A DNA stretch of 64,000 nt from Alteromonas sp. a30 (lineage in GTDB: Bacteria; Pseudomonadota; Gammaproteobacteria; Enterobacterales; Alteromonadaceae): NCBI RefSeq assembly GCF_026788005.1, contig NZ_JABEPE010000005.1, positions 62,001 to 126,000 on the forward strand. Direction: 5' to 3'. Within the stretch, counting starts at the first letter, position 1. Every line of letters starts with the position of its first letter. The notes beneath the pieces were generated by a model that was not told the origin of the DNA, searched no databases, and worked only from the letters and a program-made list of their open reading frames with translations. Shown one piece after another: positions 35,367 to 44,601 of the stretch. The translations under genes and the position numbers were made by a program.

Positions 35367-37574
35367 TTGCGCATCGGAATTCGACTTAAACTCTTTGTTC
35401 TGTCCTTATTTTTGTTTTCCATCCCTTGGCTGGGCTACCAGTACGTATGGGAGCTGGAAAGCTACCTTCGTATCGGCCAAGAACAAACCTTAATGGGCAC
35501 CGCCCGCGCTGTAGCAACTGCATTACACGAACGCCCCAAGTTGTTTAATCAACAAGCCAGCTTTTTATCCGATGTGAAACCGGGAACCGACTTATACGCA
35601 CATCAACTTGTTGATCCTATTCAACTGGATGGTCAGTTGCACGATTGGTCCGATTATCGCCACTTAGCGGTGAAATACGATCAGCAATATTTATTAGATG
35701 TTTCTGCCTCGCCATATAACGAAAACGACCTCTCTTTTACCCATATGGTCGGCATTTATGGCAACTACCTATATGCCTTTTTCGATGTCACCGACGACAC
35801 ATTAATGATGCGTCCTCGCAACAGCTTACGCGTAGATAAAAACGACCACCTTTACATTGCTTTTCGAGATAAAGACAATGTTTTTCAACGCTACATTGTA
35901 GCCAATCACGATCCCGGTTGGATAAATGCGTATCGTTTAACTGATCACTTACAAAGCACACGAGCCAGTTCGCCAGAGCCGCGCATACAAGGGCATTGGC
36001 GCAACAATCCGTTATCTCGCGGGCAAAGCAACAATGGCTATCAAATAGAGTTACGAATTCCACTTTCTATGCTCAATGACAACATTGCCTTTGCCATTGT
36101 TGACGTAGATTCAAGCGATCCATCTGAACAACCTCTTCGCATTGGTACGGCGAATCCGGGACAAGAAGATTCTCTTGGCACCTTGCTAGTTCCCTCTCCT
36201 GAAATTGAAAGTATTATCAAAGGGTTACAATACGCCAATGCGAGAATCTGGGTACTAGATAATCACCGCCGCGTAATGGCGCGCTCGGGGGATATTTTTG
36301 ATGCTACCGGCCCAAACTCACAATTAACCAATGCCGTAGCAGGCGACACCAGCCAAACAAGTTGGTTTAATGACATTGAGAAAAACTGGCTTCGTCCTCT
36401 GTATTACAAAATTCTCACCGACCCGCCAGAGAAATTCGTGGATACCTTAAAAGATGCCTATTCACTGGAAGGCAAAGACATCATCAACGCCTTAAAGGGG
36501 AAACCAGATGCACTATGGCGACTGAGCCCCGACAACAAAGCTGTGATTTTATCGGCCACGCATCCAATATGGATAAACAATAATGTAATGGGCGCGGTGG
36601 TGGTTGAACAAACCACCCACGGCATTCGTACATTGCGTAACAAAGCGTTGGAAAAACTGTTTAACGTTATTCTTGCTGTGATGATTTCCGGCACAGTAGT
36701 GCTATTTTTGTTTGCTTCACGGGTGTCGTTTCGTATTCGAAATTTACGCAACCAAACCGAAGCAGCGACCGACGCACAAGGCCGAATCATACAGAATATT
36801 CCGCTCTCTAAGGCTCAAGATGAAATTGGCGACCTGTCTCGTGCTTTTCATAACGTACTTGGCAAGCTAAGTCAGTATCACCACTATTTAGAAAACATGG
36901 CGGCTCGCTTATCTCATGAGCTTAGAACGCCTGTTGCGATTGTTAAATCCTCAATGGAGAACCTAGCGCACCGCCAACAAAACGCAGAAGACCAAGGGTC
37001 ACAAGTCTTTATCGATCGGGCTCAAGAAGGCATTAGCCGCTTGAGCCAAATTCTCAATAAAATGAGCGAAGCATCACGTTTAGAAAACGCCTTACAAACT
37101 ACGGAGAAAGAAACTTTCAATCTTGATCAACTGTTACAAGGCTGTACGCATGGTTATCAACTTGCTTACCCGAGTAACTGTTTTCTTTATCAGTCGAATT
37201 TATCGGAACAAACGCTGCTAGGTTCTGCGGATTTATTTGTTCAAATGCTAGATAAAATTATCACTAACGCTGTCGACTTTAGCCCCAATGACACCCCTAT
37301 TTTGATTGAATTAACGGGGAAAAACGATAAGCCGGTGTTGAAGATAAGTAATGCAGGCCCCTTATTACCAGAAGACATGCAATCACAGTTATTTGACTCT
37401 ATGGTATCTGTGCGCGCAAATGCCGCGAATGGAGAACCTCATCTTGGCATTGGTTTGTATATCGCCAAAACTATTGCCGAGTTTCATCAAGGCCGAATCG
37501 CTATAGAAAACCGCCCTTCACAGGACGGCGTTTCTCTAGATGGTGTGATAGTGAGTATTACCTTTAAAACGTAA
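35367..37574 (+). CDS. pdsS: PdsS, large sortase-system-type sensor histidine kinase
   Basis: About 735 residues from a TTG at 35367, six bases after GAGGG and 10 nt after the pdsR stop; a longer frame starting inside pdsR is unlikely. Membrane helix 1 (LKLFVLSLFLFSIPWLGYQY) is followed by a large periplasmic region of roughly 400 residues resembling a carbohydrate-binding-like beta domain (LDGQLHDWSDYRHLAVKYD). Then come a second helix (LFNVILAVMISGTVVLFLFA), HAMP, the His in AARLSHELRTPVAIVKS and the ATP domain (DKIITNAVDFSPND, PHLGIGLYIAKT). Size and layout match the dedicated-sortase kinase family. Confidence 0.86.
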   Translation: MRIGIRLKLFVLSLFLFSIPWLGYQYVWELESYLRIGQEQTLMGTARAVATALHERPKLFNQQASFLSDVKPGTDLYAHQLVDPIQLDGQLHDWSDYRHLAVKYDQQYLLDVSASPYNENDLSFTHMVGIYGNYLYAFFDVTDDTLMMRPRNSLRVDKNDHLYIAFRDKDNVFQRYIVANHDPGWINAYRLTDHLQSTRASSPEPRIQGHWRNNPLSRGQSNNGYQIELRIPLSMLNDNIAFAIVDVDSSDPSEQPLRIGTANPGQEDSLGTLLVPSPEIESIIKGLQYANARIWVLDNHRRVMARSGDIFDATGPNSQLTNAVAGDTSQTSWFNDIEKNWLRPLYYKILTDPPEKFVDTLKDAYSLEGKDIINALKGKPDALWRLSPDNKAVILSATHPIWINNNVMGAVVVEQTTHGIRTLRNKALEKLFNVILAVMISGTVVLFLFASRVSFRIRNLRNQTEAATDAQGRIIQNIPLSKAQDEIGDLSRAFHNVLGKLSQYHHYLENMAARLSHELRTPVAIVKSSMENLAHRQQNAEDQGSQVFIDRAQEGISRLSQILNKMSEASRLENALQTTEKETFNLDQLLQGCTHGYQLAYPSNCFLYQSNLSEQTLLGSADLFVQMLDKIITNAVDFSPNDTPILIELTGKNDKPVLKISNAGPLLPEDMQSQLFDSMVSVRANAANGEPHLGIGLYIAKTIAEFHQGRIAIENRPSQDGVSLDGVIVSITFKT

Positions 37575-37585
37575 ACCGGTTTACG
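37570..37585. repeat. 16-bp palindrome covering two convergent stop codons
   Basis: CGTAAACCGGTTTACG is a perfect palindrome. It contains the TAA of pdsS (37572-37574) and, on the other strand, the TAA of the AI-2E-type transporter gene (37581-37583). There is no further intergenic space. Confidence 0.6.
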
Positions 37586-38657
37586 CGTTAGTGTCATCGC
37601 CATCAATAGGTTTGGCGGTGCTTAAATCAACTTTATCGTCGGCAAGTAGTAAGGCTAGCCATAACGTTTCATCGCGCGATTCCAACGCAATTTTCACAAT
37701 CATGGTCAAAGGAACAGACAGCAACATTCCAACCGTACCCAATAACCAGCCCCAAAAAATCAACGATAAAAATACCACCAGCGTCGATAACCCAAGTCCA
37801 CGCCCCATGTATTTGGGCTCAATCACGTTCCCCATTACGGTATTTACCACAATGTAACCCGCAGCCACCAGCCCAGCTTCTGGCAAACTTAACTGTACCG
37901 TTGCCAATAACACGGCAGGCACAGCCGCAATAATAGAACCAATATTGGGAATAAAGTTAAACAGGAAAGCCAATACTGCCCACAACATGAAGTGGTCTAA
38001 CCCAAGAAAATACAACCAACCGCCGATGATCAAGCCTGTCCCTAAACTCACCACGGTTTTAATCGCCAGATAGTTTTTAACCGAAGACAGCACCTTATCA
38101 ACTTGGCGCATTTTCATTTGCGGATCATCCAGTGCAATGTGGACTTTTTTAGGAACAGAATCCGCTTCAAACAACATGAAAATTACCGTAAGCAGAATCA
38201 GTAGGAAGTTTGTTAACACGCCACTTAAACTAGACAAAAAATTGGTCGCCATCCCCATTGCCATACCGGGATCGAGGTAGGAAAATAGCTGGTCTTTATC
38301 GATAACGATATTGAAGTTAGCCAGTTGTGCAGCAATCCATGAAAATTGCTCGGTTAATTGCACTTTGTACTGTGGTAATTTCAGTGAAAACTCGTTCATG
38401 GATTGCCCAACCAATCCAGCTAACATAAATCCAAAAACCACTATGAGCAGTATTACCAATACAATCGACAAGCCTTTTGGAATTTTATAACGGGTCGCCC
38501 ACTGAATAATGGGCGTACACGCCATGGCAATAAAAATAGAAAGTAAGAAAGGAACAACAATGCTGCTGGCAGTTTTTATTCCGGCAAGTACAATAACCAT
38601 TGCCGCCAGCACAATCAGTGCTTTTGTTGGGGCTGTAAATTTAGCTTCCATGAACAT
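37581..38657 (-). CDS. AI-2E family transporter (PerM/TqsA-like)
   Basis: A 358-residue membrane protein with about eight helices. It shows the family segments SSIVVPFLLSIFIAMACTPI, FNFIPNIGSIIAAVPAVLLA and NVIEPKYMGRGLGLSTLVVF. The family includes the autoinducer-2 exporter TqsA, the PerM permease and sodium/proton antiporters, so the substrate is uncertain. Monocistronic; it converges on pdsS with only 6 nt between stops and diverges from folX. Confidence 0.88.
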   Translation of the reverse strand: MFMEAKFTAPTKALIVLAAMVIVLAGIKTASSIVVPFLLSIFIAMACTPIIQWATRYKIPKGLSIVLVILLIVVFGFMLAGLVGQSMNEFSLKLPQYKVQLTEQFSWIAAQLANFNIVIDKDQLFSYLDPGMAMGMATNFLSSLSGVLTNFLLILLTVIFMLFEADSVPKKVHIALDDPQMKMRQVDKVLSSVKNYLAIKTVVSLGTGLIIGGWLYFLGLDHFMLWAVLAFLFNFIPNIGSIIAAVPAVLLATVQLSLPEAGLVAAGYIVVNTVMGNVIEPKYMGRGLGLSTLVVFLSLIFWGWLLGTVGMLLSVPLTMIVKIALESRDETLWLALLLADDKVDLSTAKPIDGDDTNA

Positions 38658-38757
38658 AAATTCTTAATTTAAGATGGCGAAACGCTATCAGATTTAAAGG
38701 TTGATGCAACCTATAAACAATCAAAAGCGGCTTTCGGTTTACTATCAGGAAAATCTA

Positions 38758-39120
38758 ATGCAATTAAATCACGCAACTATCCGCATCAAAAACTTAAGGC
38801 TAAGAACCTACATTGGCATCAAAGAAGAAGAAATCAACAACAAACAAGATGTCATCATCAACGTTAAAATTCATTATCCTGCGGAACAAGCTACTTCTAG
38901 TGACAACATGGACGACGCATTGAATTATCGCACTATCACAAAACGTATTATTAGTTTGGTGGAGAATAACCGCTTCTCTTTGCTCGAAAAGCTCACATCA
39001 GATGTATTGGAAATTGCTGCTGAGCACGCTTGGGTAACGTACGCCGAAGTGGAAGTGGATAAACCTCACGCATTACGCTTTGCGGATTCAGTTTCCTTAT
39101 GCTTAAGTTGTAATAAATAG
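38758..39120 (+). CDS. folX: FolX, dihydroneopterin triphosphate 2'-epimerase
   Basis: A 120-residue member of the FolB/FolX tunnelling fold. [20 protein letters not shown] and [19 protein letters not shown] nearly repeat E. coli FolX as I remember it. It epimerises dihydroneopterin triphosphate to the monapterin form. The start is set at 38758 because AGGAAA precedes that ATG and the alignment with FolX begins there; an upstream in-frame ATG at 38701 adds an unrelated tail. yfcH follows 27 nt later, as in E. coli. Confidence 0.92.
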   Translation: MQLNHATIRIKNLRLRTYIGIKEEEINNKQDVIINVKIHYPAEQATSSDNMDDALNYRTITKRIISLVENNRFSLLEKLTSDVLEIAAEHAWVTYAEVEVDKPHALRFADSVSLCLSCNK

Positions 39121-39147
39121 TCTCTTTTTTTACGGGATAATGGTGTT

Positions 39148-40047
39148 ATGAATGTACTCATTACAGGCGCAACAGGGCTAATTGGCAGCGCATTAACGCA
39201 AAAGCTCATTGCCGAAGGTCATCAAGTAACAGCATTAACCCGAAACGTTACTGCCGCAGTTAATCAGTTGGGCGACCATCCCAATTTCATTTCGAGTTTA
39301 TCCGAGTTACCCAACCTAAACGCTTTCAACGCGGTGATTAACCTGGCTGGCGAACCTATCGCCAATAAACGTTGGAGCCATCAACAAAAAGAACGCATTC
39401 AGCAAAGTCGTTGGCAAACCACGGAACAGCTAGTTGCGTTATTTAAAAAGAGCAATACACCACCGAGTGTTTTTATTAGTGGCAGTGCCGTAGGCTACTA
39501 TGGCAGGCAAGGTCGACAACCAATCCATGAAGATACGGACAGCGTTCACCAAAACTTTAGCCATCGTTTGTGTGCAACATGGGAAGACATTGCTATGCGG
39601 GTGGATTCCAGTAAAACACGAGTGTGCTTACTTCGAACCGGGATTGTTTTATCAGATAACGGCGGCGCGCTTAAAAAGCTATTATTTCCCTTTAAGCTTG
39701 GTTTAGGCGGCCCAATTGGTGCCGGTCGTCATTACATGCCGTGGATACATATCGACGACATGGTGGATGTCATTCTATTTTTATTGCGTCAAGACAACTG
39801 CAATGGCGCGTTCAACGTTACCGCTCCCTCGCCTGTCAGCAACAGAGCATTTGCCAAACTCCTCGCACAAGCGCTATCTCGCCCTGCGTTCTTGCCCACA
39901 CCACCTTTTATGTTGAAACTGCTGTTTGGTGAGATGTCTGAGTTATTGCTAGAAGGCCAAAATGCCATTCCAACAAAACTGCAACAACACGGGTATCAAT
40001 TTCATTATCCCGATCTTAAAAGTGCTTTATCGAGCTTAAAATTATAA
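39148..40047 (+). CDS. yfcH: YfcH/SDR39U1-type NAD(P)-dependent epimerase
   Basis: A 299-residue extended short-chain dehydrogenase. The Rossmann glycine motif is NVLITGATGLIGSAL (residues 2-16), with NLAGEPIANKRWSHQQK, the catalytic-type tyrosine in SAVGYYGRQG and the SDR39U1 segment PFKLGLGGPIGAGRHYMPWI. The function is not established. Adjacent to folX as in E. coli, which suggests a pterin link, but that is inference. Confidence 0.9.
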   Translation: MNVLITGATGLIGSALTQKLIAEGHQVTALTRNVTAAVNQLGDHPNFISSLSELPNLNAFNAVINLAGEPIANKRWSHQQKERIQQSRWQTTEQLVALFKKSNTPPSVFISGSAVGYYGRQGRQPIHEDTDSVHQNFSHRLCATWEDIAMRVDSSKTRVCLLRTGIVLSDNGGALKKLLFPFKLGLGGPIGAGRHYMPWIHIDDMVDVILFLLRQDNCNGAFNVTAPSPVSNRAFAKLLAQALSRPAFLPTPPFMLKLLFGEMSELLLEGQNAIPTKLQQHGYQFHYPDLKSALSSLKL

Positions 40048-40383
40048 CCAATAATGCCAAACGCCTATTCGCATGGTTTACAGTTACCCCCAACATAAGT
40101 TAAATGTTCGCCCGTAAATTTGCCCAACCTGATTATCTTATCCAACTTTTTTTAACAGCTTAACCTGTTAAAAACGCAATTCAGACAATTTCTTTGTAAT
40201 AAGCAACAAACTTGCTTAACCCCACTGTTTATAAGCAATTGAGCGTTCAAACGGAGAATTTCTCCAAGGTTTAATCGAAATAAAAATCCAACCAAATTTG
40301 AAAAATAGCCATTATGGTATTTACTAATTTTTAAGGGTTTAACGCCTAATCCCGCGTTGCATTTTTTTTGCCTAGTCAAATTA

Positions 40384-40402
40384 AATGATAATTATTACCA
40401 TT
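40384..40402. promoter_or_regulatory. Fur box upstream of the siderophore locus
   Basis: AATGATAATTATTACCATT resembles the 19-bp Fur consensus GATAATGATAATCATTATC, made of GATAAT-like hexamers in opposite directions. It lies 18 bp before the ATG of the first MFS gene, so Fur-Fe should block transcription of the siderophore genes when iron is plentiful. The rest of the 370-bp gap before it is AT-rich with no other feature I can support. Confidence 0.8.
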
Positions 40403-40420
40403 TAAATTATTAAGTAACTC

Positions 40421-41620
40421 ATGACTACCAAGCTCCCGTTAATTGTTATGGGTGTCAATCAAACACTCGTTATTGCGCTATTACCGCAGCTCGGTTCACA
40501 CTTTAGCTTGAGCCAAGATGTGCAAGATTGGGGCTGGTTAATTGGCCTATTGAACGTCAATCTTGTTGCTTATTGGATTGCATCGGGTTGGTGGGGAAAC
40601 AAAATCAATGAGATAGGTGTGAGTCGTGCCAAATTCATTGCCACCTTTGGGTTAACCTTAAGCACCTTATGCTTCGCTTTGGCTTTCTATTTACCAACAT
40701 TGGCCTCCATTATTGTCATTGGTTTAAGTCGGCTAGTGACGGGCTGTTTCACCGCTGCGTTTATTCCAATTGCTCAATCCGAAATCGCCTCAAAAGGCGA
40801 GTATCGTATTGGTTTATTATCACGACAAAGTAGTTATATTACCTTAGGTCGGTTTGCGAGCCCGCTATTAATCTTCCTACCCATTCCGTTTCATTTTATT
40901 TTGTTAATTCCCAGTGCAATTTCACTGGTAAGCTTACTTTTTCTGGTTCGCGAAACTCAGCCTTTTTCATTTCTCCCTCCCCTCGCGGCTAAAGTAAATC
41001 TGTTTCACGGATTATCTAATTTACCCCCTTGCGGTTTGCTTCTCGCCTTGTCGACAACTGCATTAGTGACCTGTACCCAACTGATTATTCTGCCATTTAT
41101 TATTAAGATGGGTTATTCGCCAGAGCACTCTTCGCAAATTTACGCGCAGCTTATGCTGTTCATCAGCGTTATTATTATTATTTCTCAACGCTGGATTTTG
41201 CCTTACGCGTCATCGGTTGCCGCTTTACGAAAAGCTTACTTATACATATTGCTGCTTTTGCTACATCTCGGTGCAGGGCTGCTTTCTTTGCACTTCAATC
41301 ATTGGGTTGCGTTTGCTCCTGCATTGGCGTGTATTGCCATTGGTATCACCGGCATTCCTGCTTGGTACACCCATCAACTCTTTGATAAACGCTCGCCTAA
41401 GTTATCGCAAAGTCAGGTTAGTGGCGGTGTCGCGCAAGCTCACAGTTTAGGACACATATTAGGGACAATGCTGTCAGCGGGTATTTTACTTGTCACCATC
41501 GAGCCTCAATTACTGTTATGGCCAATCACTGTGCTCATCACTTTTTGTGCCTACTTGTTGTCTCAATTACCCGACCTCAGTGCCAACAAAAACACGCCCA
41601 CCCCGCGAACTGAAGTATGA
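40421..41620 (+). CDS. MFS transporter, probable siderophore exporter
   Basis: A 399-residue protein with 12 predicted membrane helices and the MFS arrangement. There is no clear 12-TM MFS motif A (a partial form is WWGNKINEIGVSRAKF after helix 2). First gene after the Fur box, in an operon with TonB receptor and siderophore biosynthesis genes, so export of the siderophore is the likely role, though import of the iron complex across the inner membrane is possible. It ends 16 nt before the receptor gene. Confidence 0.75.
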   Translation: MTTKLPLIVMGVNQTLVIALLPQLGSHFSLSQDVQDWGWLIGLLNVNLVAYWIASGWWGNKINEIGVSRAKFIATFGLTLSTLCFALAFYLPTLASIIVIGLSRLVTGCFTAAFIPIAQSEIASKGEYRIGLLSRQSSYITLGRFASPLLIFLPIPFHFILLIPSAISLVSLLFLVRETQPFSFLPPLAAKVNLFHGLSNLPPCGLLLALSTTALVTCTQLIILPFIIKMGYSPEHSSQIYAQLMLFISVIIIISQRWILPYASSVAALRKAYLYILLLLLHLGAGLLSLHFNHWVAFAPALACIAIGITGIPAWYTHQLFDKRSPKLSQSQVSGGVAQAHSLGHILGTMLSAGILLVTIEPQLLLWPITVLITFCAYLLSQLPDLSANKNTPTPRTEV

Positions 41621-41636
41621 AAAAGGAAGGAATGCA

Positions 41637-43895
41637 ATGAAGATGCGTCAATCAATCACCATCGCGCTGCTGACGGTTATATGTTTACTGAGCAACATGC
41701 GCTTTGTTAACGCTCAACGACAAACTGAACCTGTTGTTCAATCCGAGCCCATAGAAAACATCACCATAACGGCATCTCGTTCACATATGGCGATTTCCCA
41801 AATACCAGCAACAGTATGGGTAATAAATAACGAACAGCTCAGCAGAGAAATTGCATCAGGCGTTGATTTAAAAAACATGCTCGGTAAGTTGATCCCGAGT
41901 TTAGATTTTGGCAACGAAAACCGCACTAACTTTTCTCAGAATCTGCGCGGGCGTCGCGCGCTAGTGATGATCGATGGCATCTCATTAAACTCGACTCGCC
42001 AAATTAGTCGTCAATTAGAAAGCATCGACCCGTTTAACATTAACAGGATTGAAGTGCTTTCTGGGGCAACGTCGATATATGGCGCTGGCGCGGCGGGCGG
42101 CATTATTAATATTATTACCAAAAATGCCAACAACACGACTAACGCCCAAAATGCGGAAGCGTTACTTAGTATCACTTCTGGTTTGAACAACAGCGATGAT
42201 TTGAACCGTAAGTTAGGCATAGCTGGCTATGTTAACGATTCTTCTTTTTCCGCTCGATTAGCGCTGGGAGCAAGCAATACTCGCGGCGCCTTCGATGCTG
42301 ATGGTACTCCCGTTTTCCCTGACATCACTCAAACAGATACTCAGTTTAACGACACACTGGATGCCCAGCTAAACATGGATTACCGCATTCATTCACAATC
42401 ACAGTTATCCTTTATGGGCCAATTTTATGAAAGTGAACAAGATAGTGATTCAGCCGCCTATTTAGGCCCAAATTTAATTGGCCTTTTTGGTTTCCCAGAA
42501 TTCATTGAAATACGCGATGGTTTACAGCTCGACGCTCAACCTCGTACCCAACGTCATGCTTTTCACCTTCAGTACAGCCACCAAAAAATATTCGGACAGC
42601 AGTTTCTGGCTCAGTTTTTCTATCGAAAAGAAGCCTTTCGCTTTTACCCCTTCCCCTTTATTTTTCGGGTACAAGGATCTCCCTTCCCCGGCAATGCCTT
42701 TCCTGTTTTTGGTTCATCGGAGCAAAGCACAGAGGTTGCTGGAACTAAATTGGTGCTAGTAAAAAGCCTTGATAACGGACAACTCACCTATGGAGTGGAT
42801 ATCGATAACGAATCATTTGATGCACAACAACGTATTTATGACATTGTTGACGCTTTTGGGTCGGGTGGACTGCTGTTTAATCCCATCCAAACCTTACAGC
42901 GTTATCCTGACATCGACAGTAAGCATTACGCGGTTTTCGCCCAACTGAATCAACAATTCAACCGTCACTGGTCAATAACAGGTGGTTTTCGCTATCAACA
43001 CACAGAACACGATGTCGGTGATTTCACCGGTTTATTGCAACAACACTTAGATCAACTTGGGTTTTACCCAGCATCACCAGATGTCATAACCGGCGGCAGC
43101 AACGACTATTCAGAGTGGCTAGCCAATTTAGGTGCGGTTTATCATCTCAGTGCCGACCAACAATTTTGGGCCAACTTTAGCCAAGGATTTGACCTGCCCG
43201 ACCCCGCTCGTTACTACGGTCAAGGCCGGTACAACGGTTTATTTGGTGAAGGTCCTACACTGCTTAGTCGCTTAAATGTCAGCGATAATCCGTTAAGCGG
43301 CGTGAAAACCGATGCATTAGAGCTGGGCTGGCGACGCAGTGCTGAGCGCTACCAATTGCAATTGAGCGCGTATTATTCGTTATCTGATAAAACCACCTCT
43401 TTTGACCCCGCTAACTTATCCATTCAAATCAATGACGACGAGCGCCGCATTTATGGCATTGAAGGTCAAATTGATTTTGATATTAGTGACCGTATTTACA
43501 CTAGCCTTCAAGCGCACTTTTTAAGTAGCCATACAAAAGTTGCCGACTCATGGCGCGATTTAGCTGCCGAGGAAGCAAGCCCAGATACAGCCACATTTCG
43601 CGTTGGTTATCGTCATAACAACCTCGGTTTAGAACTACAAATACAACGTATTTGGGACTATCAGGATGAAAACGCGCATCGCCTTGAAGGCTACCAATTA
43701 GCTCACCTAAATGGCTTTTATCAACTCCCCTTAGGACAAGTGTCTTTTGGCATCCAAAACCTGTTCGACAAACAATACCAAACGCTTTGGAGCCAACGAG
43801 CACAGATTATTTACGGCACTTTATCAACCCCAGAACTGTTTAATTATGCAGGGCAAGGGACACGTTTTTCTTTAAGTTACGAATTAACGTTTTAA
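41637..43895 (+). CDS. TonB-dependent outer-membrane siderophore receptor
   Basis: About 752 residues from the ATG at 41637, preceded by AAGGAAGG; the frame is open further left inside the MFS gene but without start signals. A signal peptide (IALLTVICLLSNMRFVNA) leads to a TonB box region (ENITITASR), the plug domain (LVMIDGISLNSTRQI, RIEVLSGATSIYGAGAAGGI) and a 22-strand barrel ending with FSLSYELTF, whose terminal Phe is the outer-membrane sorting signal. It takes up ferric siderophore using TonB energy. The type is like ferric hydroxamate receptors such as IutA. Confidence 0.92.
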   Translation: MKMRQSITIALLTVICLLSNMRFVNAQRQTEPVVQSEPIENITITASRSHMAISQIPATVWVINNEQLSREIASGVDLKNMLGKLIPSLDFGNENRTNFSQNLRGRRALVMIDGISLNSTRQISRQLESIDPFNINRIEVLSGATSIYGAGAAGGIINIITKNANNTTNAQNAEALLSITSGLNNSDDLNRKLGIAGYVNDSSFSARLALGASNTRGAFDADGTPVFPDITQTDTQFNDTLDAQLNMDYRIHSQSQLSFMGQFYESEQDSDSAAYLGPNLIGLFGFPEFIEIRDGLQLDAQPRTQRHAFHLQYSHQKIFGQQFLAQFFYRKEAFRFYPFPFIFRVQGSPFPGNAFPVFGSSEQSTEVAGTKLVLVKSLDNGQLTYGVDIDNESFDAQQRIYDIVDAFGSGGLLFNPIQTLQRYPDIDSKHYAVFAQLNQQFNRHWSITGGFRYQHTEHDVGDFTGLLQQHLDQLGFYPASPDVITGGSNDYSEWLANLGAVYHLSADQQFWANFSQGFDLPDPARYYGQGRYNGLFGEGPTLLSRLNVSDNPLSGVKTDALELGWRRSAERYQLQLSAYYSLSDKTTSFDPANLSIQINDDERRIYGIEGQIDFDISDRIYTSLQAHFLSSHTKVADSWRDLAAEEASPDTATFRVGYRHNNLGLELQIQRIWDYQDENAHRLEGYQLAHLNGFYQLPLGQVSFGIQNLFDKQYQTLWSQRAQIIYGTLSTPELFNYAGQGTRFSLSYELTF

Positions 43896-43906
43896 GGGGA
43901 TGTGTT

Positions 43907-43987
43907 GTGATCCATTTTGAAGATATTCAAGCAACTTTTTTACTGTTTTTACTTGGTTATCAACAAAGGTATGAAAGATTTGATTAA
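43907..43987 (+). CDS. Possible 26-residue leader ORF overlapping the nitroreductase start
   Basis: GTG at 43907 lies seven bases after AAGGGG, the best ribosome site in this gap. It opens a 26-residue frame (MIHFEDIQATFL and onward) that ends at 43987 inside the nitroreductase gene, in another frame. It may deliver ribosomes to the nitroreductase ATG at 43971. It could also be noise. Confidence 0.3.
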   Translation: MIHFEDIQATFLLFLLGYQQRYERFD

Positions 43988-44579
43988 TTTTATCAGCAAC
44001 CGGGTTTCTTACCATGTGCACGAGCTGCGAGATCCGGCACCCAACAAAGATCAGCTCAAGCATATTTTGAAAGCAGCGATGAGTAGCCCTGACCACGGTA
44101 ATTTAACCCCTTGGCACTTTATCATCATTGATAAAGAGCATATTCCGCTGTTTATCGATTACCTACAAAAAGCCTGGTTATCCAGCAACCAGCAAGTTGA
44201 TCCACAACGGGCGAAACGACTCAGCACTTACCTCATGCAAGCCCCTTGCATCATTCTGGTTTCTTGCGCGTCCAATGAAGCCCACTCCGTCACCACAAGG
44301 GACCAACTTTTCTCAGCGGTCGCGGCCTGTCAGAACATTCTACTCGCTAGCGATGCTGCTGGGTTTGGAGGGATTTGGTACAGCACGGACGCAGTTGAAC
44401 TGCCAAATGTGCGACACATTTTAGGGCTTAAGGAAAATCATATACCTGTCGGGTTTTTAGTGTTGGGAACTCCCATCAATAAACGCCCTAAAAAACGCCG
44501 TGATCCTGAGCAATTTACTTATGATTGGCGAGGGGAAAACCAGCTTCTCCCGTGGTCCGCCACAGAACCACATAAATGA
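43971..44579 (+). CDS. YdjA-like nitroreductase family flavoprotein
   Basis: A 202-residue FMN enzyme, starting at the ATG at 43971 where alignment with YdjA begins (MKDLINFISNRVSYHVHELR). Family segments include AMSSPDHGNLTPWHFIII, SAVAACQNILLASDAAGFGG and VGFLVLGTP. In this locus it might reduce ferric siderophore or a related quinone; that is inference. AAAGG is only one base from the ATG, so initiation may rely on the overlapping short ORF upstream. Confidence 0.82.
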   Translation: MKDLINFISNRVSYHVHELRDPAPNKDQLKHILKAAMSSPDHGNLTPWHFIIIDKEHIPLFIDYLQKAWLSSNQQVDPQRAKRLSTYLMQAPCIILVSCASNEAHSVTTRDQLFSAVAACQNILLASDAAGFGGIWYSTDAVELPNVRHILGLKENHIPVGFLVLGTPINKRPKKRRDPEQFTYDWRGENQLLPWSATEPHK

Positions 44580-44601
44580 AGTTTTTATCGGGAGAGACAT
44601 T

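Noticed and set aside
40150-40175. AACAG/CTGTT hairpin after yfcH as a terminator
   Set aside because: The stem is short and AT-rich and neither strand has a T-run on the 3' side.
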